Assembly: GCF_000316685.1 (NCBI RefSeq)
Contig: NC_019680.1
Location: 1,303,501-1,367,500, forward strand
Direction: 5' to 3'
Length of the DNA stretch: 64,000 bases
Source of the DNA: Synechococcus sp. PCC 6312
GTDB taxonomy: Bacteria > Cyanobacteriota > Cyanobacteriia > Thermosynechococcales > Thermosynechococcaceae
The translations under genes were made by a program, and so were the position numbers. How positions within the stretch are numbered: the first letter of the stretch is position 1; every line of letters begins with the position of its first letter. This document shows, one piece after another, positions 9,904-19,690 of this stretch. The notes under the pieces were generated by a model. The model was given only the letters and a program-made list of their open reading frames with translations, was not told the origin of the DNA and did not search any database.

Positions 9904-12900
9904 CTGAATCTAGATCAACTCTTAGATGAACTTGGATATGCCCAGTCATTAAATTATCGTTCCGCTAGCGAGCCTTCGCAGGAGCCGTTGACTGAGCATC
10001 TTTTCCGTGCAGCTAAGAAAGCAGGGGTTCAGGGAGCATATCTTTTTCAAACCAGCCCCCCAGATGAGAAAATTCTTCCGCCTCGTCCGGCTGTATATGT
10101 CGCTGAGGCCAAAACAAGAGATGAAGCGAGAAAAATTCATCAGAAACTATGGAACCTGGGGAATGCACCTTTCATAGTCATTCTTCTTCCTAATGAAATT
10201 AGAGTTTATACGGGATTTGACTTTTCCCTAACTAATGAGAAGAAGGGTTTAGTCAAAGAAATCAAAGAGATCATTGATCTAACGTTTGAAAGTCTTCGTG
10301 ATCAGCTTGCAGATTTTAGCGCTGATTCCATAGATTCTGGAAGAATTTGGGAAACTCAATCAAAGTATGTCACCCCTGAAAAAAGGGTAGATACACACTT
10401 ACTCAATAATCTAAATAAATTAGAGCAATACCTACTAAAAGAGAAAGGTCTTGATTTACCAATCATTCATGCATTGATTGGTAAATATGTTTATATACGC
10501 TATTTGTACGATCGCGAAATTCTTTCGGAAGAATGGCTTGCAGAAAATAATTTAAGCTTAGACTCTGTACTAAGCCGGGACGCAACTTTAGCCGGATTGC
10601 TGCATTTAACCGAGGTTTTAGAAAACCGCTTCAATGGTGCCATCTTTCCCTTACCTTCTAATCTTGAAGCAACCTTGAATGATGAGATTGTGTCTCTAGT
10701 GGCTTCTACATTTAAGGGAGACGATCCTGTTTCAGGTCAATTACATCTTGACTCCAAAGACTTTAAAGCTTACAACTTTTTCTATATTCCCGTCGAAACA
10801 TTATCCTCGATCTACGAACAATTTCTACATTCACAAGGGATAGGCAAGAAAGTTGGTGCAGTCTATACTCCTGAACCTGTAGCAGATTATTTGTTGTGTG
10901 AATTAAACGAATCTAATCCCTTGCAGAGTGGCATGAAAATTCTTGATCCATGCTGTGGCTCTGGAATATTTCTAGTTCTAGTTTATCGGAGGCTAATTGA
11001 ACTGGCACTAGCACAAAGCCCAAACAATAAATTGAAACCTACAGAACTACGGAGAATTCTTGAAAGTCTCTATGGCATAGAACGCAATAAAGAGGCTTGC
11101 CATGTCGCTGAATTCAGTTTGATCTTAACATTACTAAATTACATCGACCCTCCAGATTTGCATCGAAACAAACAATTTAAGTTTCCTTCACTTCACAATA
11201 AGCAAATCTTTGAATGTGATTTCTTTGATGATGAATCAGATTTCTGGAAGCAGAATAAGAAGTTTGATTGGATTGTGGGTAATCCCCCCTGGATTGAACT
11301 CAAGCCAGAAACGATTGATGAAGAATTCGCCCGTTCTTGGATTAGAAGAAATATTGAGGAAAGACCTGCTACAGGAAATCGAGTTTGTGAAGCGTTTAGC
11401 TGGCGAGTAGTTGATCTGCTAACTCCAAATGGATATGTAGGTTTGCTTATCCATGCGAAGAGCCTGTTTAATCACGAATCCGAAAAATACCGAAAGCTGT
11501 TCTTTACGCAGCATGAGGTTTCAAGAATTACAAATTTTTCCAACTTGGCTTATGTACTTTTTGGTGGCAGGGGAGAAGCTCCTGCTGCAACGATTGTTTA
11601 TCGAAAAGCTTTACTGGATGTAGCTAAGCCTGGAATTATTCATTATGGCCCCTTTGTTGCCAATCAAGTTTCCAATCGTCCTTGGAAACGCGATAAGAAA
11701 AATCCAACATGGACTATCACAATTAATTCCAATGAAATACAGACAGTAAATTCTAGTGATGCAGAAATCGGCAAGGCATTAACCTGGAAACTTGCTCTTT
11801 GGGGAAGTTACAGAGATAGAAAAGCTCTCAATCGTATACGCCGACTATTTCCCAGTACCCTAGGTCAACTTATCTTGGATAAGAATTGGAACCTTTATCA
11901 AGGACCCTTATTAAGGGTTGGATTAAATTTTTCTTCTTTGGACAGAGAGGCTCTTTTTCATATCCCAGAATTGGAGGGACATAAGCTTCTAAATGTAGAT
12001 TCCTTAACAAAAGAAAGGCGAAAATTATCAATCCCTGAATATGTACTTGAGGATATCCCACCTGAAATGTGTTTCATTCGTAAGCGTAGTGGTATGTCAG
12101 GGTTGAAAATCATGAAGGCTCCTCACTTAATATTTAATCCTGCTTACTGCATATATAGTGACAAAGATTTTTTGATTCCGGCTCCCTACACAGGACTATC
12201 TACAGAAAATCAAGAAGATGCTGATTTTCTTCGTGCATTATCTGTTTTTATGAACTCTAATATAGTTCAATATTTCTTGTTTTTTGAAAGTCCTTCATGG
12301 GGTGTTGATAGAAGTACAGTCTATGCCAAAGACATCAAGAAGATACCAGTTCCTCACTTTTCCCAGAAACAAATCACTAGTCTGGCAAAACTTCAAAAAG
12401 AATTAGCGTTACTAGAGGTATCTGAATCCGAGAGCGAAACTGCGTTGTTCATCCAAAATAGAATTGATCAAGCTATGGAAGATGAGCTTGATATTTCTCG
12501 GAATCTTAGTGCTTTAGTAAGAGATTTCACTGGGGTTCATTTTAGTTTAAATAAAGGTAAAACTGTTGTTTCTGCAACTGAAATGCCGAAAGAGAATAAT
12601 TTACTAGAGTATGGTTTGCAGTTGAGAGATGAACTTGATATCTTTACTGAAGGAAGCGGACTTCAGCATAAAGTAGGGTTGACCTACTCAAAACAATTAA
12701 TTGTATGTTCAGTAGAGTTTGTCCGTTCAGATGCGTCTACTTCACTAGATGTGACTGTTGAAAGAGCGCAGGGAGATTTATCTTTACTTCTGAATTGTAT
12801 TCAGGAGAAAGCTAAACAGCAGTTTAGTCAATGGGTTTATGTGCAGCGAAGCCTTCGCATCTTTGAGGATTCAAGGGTTTATATCTGTAAGTCTCCGCGT

Positions 12901-12996
12901 TTGATTGATTGGACTAGAACTCAAGCCCTCAATGACTCTGATGACATCATCTCAGAAATTCTCTCTGCAAGACGTAAGCTACACATGGTGATTTAG
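9904..12996 (+). CDS. Large DNA methyltransferase of type IIG/Eco57I-like architecture
   Basis: Counted from the TTG at 9988 the protein is 1002 residues. It has SAM motif I (ILDPCCGSGIF, about residue 319) and the adenine-N6 catalytic motif NPPW (about 431), preceded by a region containing GAVYTPEPVADYLL, typical of Eco57I/PglX-type enzymes. Residues 1-110 include a PAVYVAEAKTRDEARK segment that may be a nuclease-like or specificity module. The C-terminal half has the usual target-recognition layout. The frame stays open upstream without a stop to 9883 and encodes a plausible N-terminus from CTG at 9904 (LNLDQLLDELGYAQS) preceded by GGGGGTG. The TTG at 9988 has its GGAG only 3 nt away, so the upstream start is preferred. 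No CCAGGCC motifs occur, suggesting acquired DNA. The next gene starts 3 bp after the stop. Confidence 0.8.
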   Translation: MNLDQLLDELGYAQSLNYRSASEPSQEPLTEHLFRAAKKAGVQGAYLFQTSPPDEKILPPRPAVYVAEAKTRDEARKIHQKLWNLGNAPFIVILLPNEIRVYTGFDFSLTNEKKGLVKEIKEIIDLTFESLRDQLADFSADSIDSGRIWETQSKYVTPEKRVDTHLLNNLNKLEQYLLKEKGLDLPIIHALIGKYVYIRYLYDREILSEEWLAENNLSLDSVLSRDATLAGLLHLTEVLENRFNGAIFPLPSNLEATLNDEIVSLVASTFKGDDPVSGQLHLDSKDFKAYNFFYIPVETLSSIYEQFLHSQGIGKKVGAVYTPEPVADYLLCELNESNPLQSGMKILDPCCGSGIFLVLVYRRLIELALAQSPNNKLKPTELRRILESLYGIERNKEACHVAEFSLILTLLNYIDPPDLHRNKQFKFPSLHNKQIFECDFFDDESDFWKQNKKFDWIVGNPPWIELKPETIDEEFARSWIRRNIEERPATGNRVCEAFSWRVVDLLTPNGYVGLLIHAKSLFNHESEKYRKLFFTQHEVSRITNFSNLAYVLFGGRGEAPAATIVYRKALLDVAKPGIIHYGPFVANQVSNRPWKRDKKNPTWTITINSNEIQTVNSSDAEIGKALTWKLALWGSYRDRKALNRIRRLFPSTLGQLILDKNWNLYQGPLLRVGLNFSSLDREALFHIPELEGHKLLNVDSLTKERRKLSIPEYVLEDIPPEMCFIRKRSGMSGLKIMKAPHLIFNPAYCIYSDKDFLIPAPYTGLSTENQEDADFLRALSVFMNSNIVQYFLFFESPSWGVDRSTVYAKDIKKIPVPHFSQKQITSLAKLQKELALLEVSESESETALFIQNRIDQAMEDELDISRNLSALVRDFTGVHFSLNKGKTVVSATEMPKENNLLEYGLQLRDELDIFTEGSGLQHKVGLTYSKQLIVCSVEFVRSDASTSLDVTVERAQGDLSLLLNCIQEKAKQQFSQWVYVQRSLRIFEDSRVYICKSPRLIDWTRTQALNDSDDIISEILSARRKLHMVI

Positions 12997-12998
12997 CT

Positions 12999-13676
12999 AT
13001 GGGGGCGGAGAAAGTTGATTCATTAACTCTGGATTCTTACTTTTACGGATTTCGACAGGATGCTCATCAGCTTCTTGCTTGGGGGCATCAGGAAGCCTTA
13101 TCACAAATTCACTTTAATCTTACGGAAGAAGAAATTACAGGGCTGATTGTAGAGGCGATGCGAGAAAAACTCAAAGATCCAACCATCCCTGAAAGATTTT
13201 ATGACCGCTACTATGTAGGAGAAGAAAAACTTTTAGCAGTTGAAGGGCGGACTGGCAAACGTAGAAGAAAGTTAGATATTGTTGTCGAAAGTAATTTGCC
13301 GCGAGAAATTAGACCTGAATATATCTTTGAGGCAAAACGATTACGAAAAAACGGTTACCCCATTGGCAAGTATGTAGGTGAAGACGGGCTGCAATGCTTC
13401 GTTAAAGAAGTGTACGCATCACAGTACCCAGAAGCAGCAATGGTAGGGTATGTTCAAAGTGATGATGCAAGCTATTGGGTATCTGAGTTAAAGCGAAGCT
13501 TCGATGGAGATATAAACAATGATTTGCATATCATACAACTCTTGCAGAAAGCTCAAGTTCTATCTTCCATACCTGATGTATGGGTTAGCAAACATGAACG
13601 AATGGCAGGGGGTTTGATAGCTATGTATCATATATTTCTGAATTGTTCGGCATCTTCTGCTCAAACGTCAAGCTAA
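12999..13676 (+). CDS. PD-(D/E)XK nuclease-like partner of the methyltransferase
   Basis: The 225-residue protein has a short helical N-terminus and a core with the nuclease signature: an aspartate in RRKLDIVVE (about residue 92), then FEAKRLRK (Glu and Lys about 111-113), consistent with a metal-dependent PD-(D/E)XK active site. It begins 2 nt after the methyltransferase stop without a clear ribosome binding site, so translation is probably coupled. The pairing suggests a two-gene restriction-modification or anti-phage unit, with this protein as the cleaving or helper subunit. I do not recognise a named family. Confidence 0.7.
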   Translation: MGAEKVDSLTLDSYFYGFRQDAHQLLAWGHQEALSQIHFNLTEEEITGLIVEAMREKLKDPTIPERFYDRYYVGEEKLLAVEGRTGKRRRKLDIVVESNLPREIRPEYIFEAKRLRKNGYPIGKYVGEDGLQCFVKEVYASQYPEAAMVGYVQSDDASYWVSELKRSFDGDINNDLHIIQLLQKAQVLSSIPDVWVSKHERMAGGLIAMYHIFLNCSASSAQTSS

Positions 13677-13877
13677 CGAGCTTCTCTGTAAGATTTTAAG
13701 GATATCTGCTGCACAAACTCACCGTTAGCTGTCTTGAGTTGTTGATAGGGATACAAGCAAAGCTCTATCTGCTGGTTTTAAGTGGCTACTGCTCCTTTCA
13801 GCACCGCTTATCTAAAGGAAGAAAACTTAATCTAGGGAGGAGCAATTCAGGCCAAAATCCCCTTGGTTAGAGATGTA

Positions 13878-14779
13878 TAGTACTTTCAATTAAGAAGTAA
13901 AGATGAAAAGTCAATGCCGTACAGCATGGATTTGCGCACCCGAGTCGTGACCTTTGTAAAAGAGGGTGGCAGCAAAGCAGAGGCATCTCGTCGGTTTCAG
14001 GTGTGTCCGGCAACGGTCTATAACTGGTTGAACCGAGAGGATTTACGTCCCACCGTTGTCAAACGTCGTCAGCGCAAGCTCGATTGGGCGGTTCTAGAAC
14101 AGCACGTTAAAGACCACCCCAATGCCCGCCTCTGTGACCGAGCAGCCCATTTCGGGGTGAACATTCACGCCATTTGGTATGCCCTGAAGCAGATGAAAAT
14201 TACCCGAAAAAAAACAGCAAAAGTATCGAGAACGCAATCCTCAGGAACGTCAAGTCTATCTCAAGCAATTACAGGAGATTGTGAAGCGACAGGGGTCGAG
14301 ACATCTCGTTTACATCGATGAAAGTGGCTTTGACAACCGAGTCTCTCAACCCTGGGGGTGGGCCCAACGAGGCACCAAGCTTTTTGCAGACAGAACCGGA
14401 AAACGAGAAAAACGGGAAAATCTACTCATGGCCAGATGCAAAGATGCTCTATTAGCCCCCATGGTAGTTGAGGGAAGCGTTGATGCCGGATGTTTTGAGA
14501 AATGGCTGTCTGAGTGGGTATTACCGACCCTCCAAGTCCCGTCCGTGTTGATTTTAGACAATGCCCCGATTCACCGGAAAAATGTGATTCGAGACATTGC
14601 CCACCAATGCGCGCATCAGGTGCTCTTCCTACCCAAATACTCGCCAGACTTTAACAAGATTGAGCACGATTTTGCTGCCTTGAAGAAACGAAGACAGTAT
14701 GCAACGCCAGACACCGCCATTGATGACATTATTCGAGACTATGCCAACCGCAATCTCTAAGACTTATTTGTAATTACTA
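13878..14779 (+). mobile_element. IS630-family insertion sequence (about 902 bp)
   Basis: The ends are imperfect terminal inverted repeats: TAGTACTTTCAATTAAG on the left against TAGTAATTACAAATAAG read inward from the right. They are flanked by TA dinucleotides (13876-13877 and 14780-14781), the usual IS630/Tc1 target duplication. The enclosed transposase has the family's helix-turn-helix and DDE parts. It is inserted between the restriction-like locus and a decayed rusA-like fragment. Confidence 0.8.
13914..14760 (+). pseudogene. IS630 transposase split by a frame change at an A8 run
   Basis: The first frame (13914-14321) encodes an HTH-type DNA-binding part (RTRVVTFVKEGGSKAEASRRF, then TVYNWL). 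The second, clearly readable from 14215 to 14760, encodes the catalytic part: YIDESGF, LILDNAPIHRK and YSPDFNKIEHDF supply the D, D and E. The frames join at eight A residues (14207-14214). Dropping one A gives a continuous product, ...TRKKQQKYRERN. This could be an inactivating 1-base insertion, or slippage/+1 frameshifting as IS elements often use. The intact catalytic triad means activity cannot be excluded. Confidence 0.8.
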
Positions 14780-14799
14780 TATAGTTGCACAGCGGAAAG

Positions 14800-14914
14800 T
14801 TGTATAAAATAATCCATACATTTCATTTGAAAGCACGTTGACAAGATTTGAGTTCATCGTGAATCGGCCCCTGTATCACAACAGACTCACAGGCGTAAAC
14901 GTCTCAGGGCCTGG
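14800..14914 (+). repeat. Copy A of a 115-bp direct repeat: 5' fragment of a rusA-like gene
   Basis: This segment matches 18564-18677 at roughly 80% identity by eye. Read from 14873 it encodes V-S-Q-Q-T-H-R-R-K-R-L-R-A-W, the typical RusA start region, but homology ends at GGCCTGG and no downstream RusA sequence follows. Unlike copy B it keeps CAG where B has a TAG stop. The two copies bracket the histidine kinase gene. Confidence 0.65.
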
Positions 14915-15063
14915 TAGATATAGCAGTGCTAAGCTAGAACTGAACAAGATGAGTATTTATCGATCTTAGGAAAATCAAATAACTAATCTAAGATTTATTG
15001 ACACTCAGTATTTCACCAATTTCTGCATTTGGAATCTAAAATCGTATTGCTATAGACTTCAAT

Positions 15064-18000
15064 TTAAACATTGGAAGTAGAATCTATAGGCGGAGGGACA
15101 ATTTTCCGAATTTCTGTCATTAATCCCTCGATTCCTTCAGAACTCTTGTGCAGAATTTGTGTCACGTTTCCTTGCAGTTGTTGATAGTCTTGCTCCGTCA
15201 GATCTTTAGCTGTACAAATCACAACCGGAGTGTCCTTCCATTCAAGAGATTTCCGCATTTCCCGAACAAAAGAGAAACCGTCCATGATCGGCATCATTAA
15301 ATCTAATAAGACTAAATCTGGTTGGCAAGTCTGCAACCGTTCCAATCCTTGCATCCCATTTTCTGCTTCAGTCACCTGCCATCCTTCCGTTTCTAAAGTT
15401 CGCCTGAACAGTTGACGAATATGTTCCTCATCCTCAACTAATAACACCTGAGGGAAGGTTTTTTGAGGGTAATATTTTTGCAAAACGTTGAGTAATTGCT
15501 GGCGATCAATCGGTTTAGTGAGGTAATCAGACGCTCCCATGGCAAAGCCAATCTTGTGTTCACTCTCGGTTGTAATCATAATCACAGGAATGACCGCCAG
15601 ATCGGGAGTTGATTTCAAGGCCATTAACACGTGCCAGGCCCCCTGAAAATTCATCATCACATCTAGCAAAATTAAGCAGGGGCTATGTTCACAGGCTAGA
15701 TCGATTCCATCATTACCATTCGCAGCACCGATGACATCATATCCTTCCCGCTTAAGCCTTCGAGCTAACAGTTCTCGACTGACATGATCATCATCAATCA
15801 CCAGAATTGTCTGATTTTGGCAATGATCCCGATTAAGGGACAGCCGGCTAATTTCAGACGTTGGAGTGCCCACAAACTGAGGTAATTCGATCGTAAACAC
15901 ACTCCCAACCCCTAGTTCGCTGATCACCGTAATATCCCCGCCCATCATGCGGCAAAATCGACGACTAATGGCCAGGCCTAGGCCAGTCCCGCCATAATTG
16001 CGAGTAATCGAGTTATCGGCCTGGGTGAATTCCTGAAAGAGATTAGCCAGTTGTTCTGGGGTCATGCCAATCCCTGTATCAGAGATTTGAAAGAAGACCC
16101 GCTGACGTTCATCCATCCCAACCTTCAGAGTTACTGTACCCGCTTTAGTAAACTTGCTGGCATTGGATAAGAGGTTTAATAAAGATTGACGTACTTTAGT
16201 GGCATCTGCTGTCATTATTCCTAGATCATTGGCAATTTCTATGTCGAAATGGTTATGATTCTTGTCCATAAGTGGTTTAACCAGGGCGGCCACCCCCTGC
16301 ACCAGTTCATTGATATTAAACTTCTCCAGATAAAGCTGTATTTTCCCAGCTTCAATTTTGGAGAGGTCAAGGACTGCATTAATCAGTTCCAATAAGTGTT
16401 TACCTGCGGAATTTATCCTCTGCAAGTCAGATAGATAATCACTCTCTTCTAAATCTTCGATCAACATATCGCTATAGCCAATAATGGCGTTTAAGGGAGT
16501 TCGCAATTCATGGCTCATATTGGCCAGAAAAGTACTCTTTGCTTGATTAGCTGTTTCCGCAGCAGATCGGGCAAGATCCAAGGCCTGGTTGCTGGCTTCT
16601 AACTCTTGGGTTCGCTCTTTAACCCGTTGTTCTAAGTGAGTATAACTATCACTAAGATTGGCACTCATCTGATTAAATGCCCAAGCCAGTTCACCAATTT
16701 CATCGGGTTCAGCATCCTGGATCCGTAGACCTAGATCTCCTGTAGCCATTGCCTCTGTTGCTTTAACCAGGGGATCAAGGCGTTGACCTAGCCTGCGAAC
16801 AAACTCGCCAATGTAGAGTCCTCCTATAATGGCAACCACAAGCCCTAATCCAACAGAGACGAGCAGGTTAATGGTTCGGTTGGTTTCTAGGCGATTGAAA
16901 AAGATTTTGAAGTCTTCTTCATCACGGGAAATTGCAATTACCCAATCCCAGGGGGCGTAGTAACTTAAGGTATCCACCCGCCATTCAGCTTTTTTAGATA
17001 CAGAGTCAATCCAACGATAACGAATTGAACTGAACTCTCCTGGCGGTGCAGATAATGCTGTTTCAATGGCATCTTGTACGACAAAATTTCCGTCAGCATC
17101 TTTCACTGCCCAACCCAATTGCCCTGCCTGCTCACCAGGACGCGGAATGATAATTTCACCCCGCTGCTGGCCCGTACCCCGCACCACATAGACATACCCT
17201 TTTCTGCCAAATCGGGTTTCCTGGAGTTTCCGACTCAGAGATGGCAGATTACTCTGGGGTACGCCAACATAGAGCATTCCAATGACTTCCCCCCGATCGT
17301 TGAGGATCGGTTCATAGGCGGTCACATACCAGGCATTCACGACGAATGCAGGGCCAGTATAAGTTCGTTTTTGCAGAACAGTAGAGACAACAGGATTAGG
17401 TTGCCCATCTGGATTCCGGGCCGGAATATAGGTTGCAATGGCCCGTTGTCCGTTACGAGTTGGAACATTGGTTACCACTCGTAGCATATCCCCCTCTTTG
17501 TTCATCCTTTGGAAAATCGTGATTGTCCCCCCCGCCATTTCCTGAGTTTGATCAACAATTGGGGTAGGTTTATCGAAACTAAAGTTTTGACCTAACCATT
17601 TTGAACCTATGAACATTTTAGGTAATCGGATTGTCTGGGTTTTAAGGGAAAATTGATTCGTAACCGTCCAGAAAACTGTTTCTTTTGATAAGTTAACTCC
17701 GCCCGAAGCGTTAATAAGATACTGGGCAAGTTTTAGTTCATCATTAACCTTCTCTTGGAGTGCTTCTCCCTGAGCTTCAATCAAGTCAATTACACCACGG
17801 ATAATACTATCTCGATCAGCCCGAATTAATACTTCCAGATCTTGTTTAGCTTGTTTATTAGTTACTTCATTCTGCCAAGTGCCTACACCGATCAAAATGA
17901 GAGTACTTGCCAGCAACGTACCTAGGCTGCGAATAAAGACTTTGGTGCTAATTTTTCTGGGGCCTTGCACCCTTAACGATTGCGAGAGGTACTGATACCA

Positions 18001-18072
18001 AGCACTGGGGGAGGGCTTTTCTGGAATTTTGACCGGTGACTGACTCAAGCTTATAACCTTTGCTAGTAGCAT
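15064..18072 (-). CDS. Membrane hybrid histidine kinase with two receiver domains
   Basis: The 1002-residue sensor kinase reads: cytoplasmic N-tail; transmembrane helix about 46-66; a large extracytoplasmic Cache-type sensor (about 70-395, with [23 protein letters not shown], split here as a typical Cache strand set); a second helix about 400-425; HAMP; HisKA with [13 protein letters not shown]; HATPase with [17 protein letters not shown]. Two receiver domains follow (about 750-870, [10 protein letters not shown]; about 875-990, [11 protein letters not shown] and LLDLMMP). Ligand unknown. No cognate response regulator lies beside it, and output may pass through another phosphotransfer protein. 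It contains CCAGGCC motifs, so it looks native in composition although it sits between rusA fragments. Confidence 0.93.
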   Translation of the reverse strand: MLLAKVISLSQSPVKIPEKPSPSAWYQYLSQSLRVQGPRKISTKVFIRSLGTLLASTLILIGVGTWQNEVTNKQAKQDLEVLIRADRDSIIRGVIDLIEAQGEALQEKVNDELKLAQYLINASGGVNLSKETVFWTVTNQFSLKTQTIRLPKMFIGSKWLGQNFSFDKPTPIVDQTQEMAGGTITIFQRMNKEGDMLRVVTNVPTRNGQRAIATYIPARNPDGQPNPVVSTVLQKRTYTGPAFVVNAWYVTAYEPILNDRGEVIGMLYVGVPQSNLPSLSRKLQETRFGRKGYVYVVRGTGQQRGEIIIPRPGEQAGQLGWAVKDADGNFVVQDAIETALSAPPGEFSSIRYRWIDSVSKKAEWRVDTLSYYAPWDWVIAISRDEEDFKIFFNRLETNRTINLLVSVGLGLVVAIIGGLYIGEFVRRLGQRLDPLVKATEAMATGDLGLRIQDAEPDEIGELAWAFNQMSANLSDSYTHLEQRVKERTQELEASNQALDLARSAAETANQAKSTFLANMSHELRTPLNAIIGYSDMLIEDLEESDYLSDLQRINSAGKHLLELINAVLDLSKIEAGKIQLYLEKFNINELVQGVAALVKPLMDKNHNHFDIEIANDLGIMTADATKVRQSLLNLLSNASKFTKAGTVTLKVGMDERQRVFFQISDTGIGMTPEQLANLFQEFTQADNSITRNYGGTGLGLAISRRFCRMMGGDITVISELGVGSVFTIELPQFVGTPTSEISRLSLNRDHCQNQTILVIDDDHVSRELLARRLKREGYDVIGAANGNDGIDLACEHSPCLILLDVMMNFQGAWHVLMALKSTPDLAVIPVIMITTESEHKIGFAMGASDYLTKPIDRQQLLNVLQKYYPQKTFPQVLLVEDEEHIRQLFRRTLETEGWQVTEAENGMQGLERLQTCQPDLVLLDLMMPIMDGFSFVREMRKSLEWKDTPVVICTAKDLTEQDYQQLQGNVTQILHKSSEGIEGLMTEIRKIVPPPIDSTSNV

Positions 18073-18563
18073 AAGGTGGATGGCAGTTAGCGATCCAGTT
18101 AATTTGTTTGCAGTAACTATGCTAGCTTAGATAACTGGTGTTGAACACATCTAAATCACCACCGCAATTTTAGAAATGGCTCAAAACTGATTGCTCAGCG
18201 ATGGTCATAGCGATTTCCTTCAACTTGCTAGCTTTATTTCAAGGTTTACAATCTGGTGATTGTCTATCCAGCAGTATATCTTAGTGGATACACAGACAGC
18301 AGAATTTAATTTTTTATATTGAAAATTGATTAAACTTTATACGGGGTTGAAAGCTACTCTAAACTTTCTTGGCTCTCACACATTGGTACAGGACATCTCA
18401 CGCAGTTCTTCATAGTTTTACCCCTGTTCCGCCGTCACAGATTTTTTTTAAGTAGGTATATGTGCATGGTTATTACAATTTAGAATGGGACACAAAAATA
18501 GTTGAAATCCTTAAGGGTACTAGCATTTTCTAGCAGAAATGACTACAGCCGAATAGCACTTAT
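18073..18563. other. Intergenic region upstream of the kinase gene
   Basis: About 490 bp, AT-rich. It should hold the kinase promoter (leftward). I see no gene, clear hairpin or repeat in it. Confidence 0.4.
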
Positions 18564-18677
18564 TTGTATAAAATACTCATACATTCAATTTGAAAGCACA
18601 TTGACGAGATTTAAGTTCATAGTGGATGGACGCCCGTATCACAATAGACTCCTAGGCGTGAACGGCTCAGGGCCTGG
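18564..18677 (+). repeat. Copy B of the 115-bp repeat, at the start of the rusA-like pseudogene
   Basis: It matches 14800-14914. Both copies begin at TTGTATAAAAT and end at GGCCTGG. Beyond that only copy B continues into the rest of the RusA-like reading frame. Confidence 0.65.
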
Positions 18678-19004
18678 AAAATTGACGTATGGCAAGAAGC
18701 AGAAAAATATTTGCCACTAAGTCTAAAAGCAGCTAGTGATCTAATTATGCTGCAAATCATTTATTTCTATGAATCTATTGCAATAGATGTGGACAATATC
18801 GTCAAACCAATTCAGGATGCCATAATTGGATTAGCCTATATTGACGATGATCAAGTCACTGATGTTCTTGTCAGGAAGCGAAATTTATCAGGTAAGTTTA
18901 AAGTAGAAAATATGACCTCGACCCTAGCCGAAGGTTTTTCTCGTGGAAATGAGTTCTTGCACATTGTCGTAATTGAAGCTCCAGGCCAAGAGGAACTTAT
19001 TTGA
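18601..19004 (+). pseudogene. RusA-like Holliday junction resolvase, broken
   Basis: The 3' two thirds (in frame to 19004) encode a RusA signature: IDVDNIVKPIQDAIIG and YIDDDQVTDV, the aspartate-rich metal site of this endodeoxyribonuclease family. The 5' part, from the TTG at 18601 (TRFKFIVDGRP), is one base out of frame. The continuation V-S-Q-stop-T-P-R-R has TAG where the sister copy has CAG. So there is one frameshift near 18635 and one nonsense codon. RusA enzymes resolve recombination junctions and are common on phages and islands. The stop overlaps the next start (TGATG). Confidence 0.75.
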
Positions 19005-19682
19005 TGGTCACCCAAACTACAAACTTAGAAAGAGAGCGATTACTGCAACTAGCGGAAGAATATCGTGACAAAGGGTATGAGATTTCGTTTCATCCAAATT
19101 CTGAAGACCTACCGGATTTTTTGCGAAATTATCGCCCTGATGATTGCACGCCGGAGAGATGAAGCTGTGATCATTGAAGTAAAGTCCCGTCATTCACTTA
19201 ATTCCTCAGCTGGCCAATATTTACAGAATCTAGCCCAATCCATAGCACAGTATCCGGGTTGGCGATTGGAGTTAGTGATGACTAATCCAGAGGATGCTGA
19301 GTATCCCCCCACAGCCGAAAACTCTCTTCAACAACCTGAAATCAAAGCAAGACTCCAAGTAGCCAGACAACTTACAACAGAAAATCCAGAGTTAGCTATC
19401 CTCTATTCCTGGTCTCTTGTTGAGGCAACCTTAAGGCTTGTTGCAGAGCATGAGGAACTGAGTTTGAAAAGACTTGATCCGCTTTTTTTAGTAAAACAAT
19501 TAGCGGTTGAGGGTGTGATTTCGCGTCTAGAGTATCAGTTACTGATGGATGCGCTTGCATTACGAAATGCAGTTGCTCATGGCTTTAAAGCAACCCCAAT
19601 TACACAAGAATTTGTATATGGGCTAATTGATATTACAGAGCAACTGTTGAAAACTTTGCATACTAGTTCCAATGCCCCTTGA
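19004..19682 (+). pseudogene. Restriction-endonuclease-like plus HEPN-like protein, frameshifted
   Basis: Translation from the ATG at 19004 gives an N-terminus (MVTQTTNLERERLLQLAEEY...RNYRPD) that hits TGA. One base over, at about 19137, the frame continues RRRDEAVIIEVKSRHSLN, a nuclease-like D/E-x-K core similar to cyanobacterial AHJR-type endonuclease-like proteins, to 19682. The C-terminal part is helical and ends near RNAVAHG, fitting the R-x4-6-H motif of HEPN ribonuclease domains. Joining the frames gives about 225 residues. It is coupled to the rusA-like pseudogene by a TGATG overlap. A sequencing error at the junction is possible. Confidence 0.65.
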
Positions 19683-19690
19683 AGAACGAC

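Noticed and set aside
18502-18720. 72-codon frame at the start of the rusA-like gene
   Set aside because: It consists of leader plus the out-of-frame rusA 5' end, not a separate gene.
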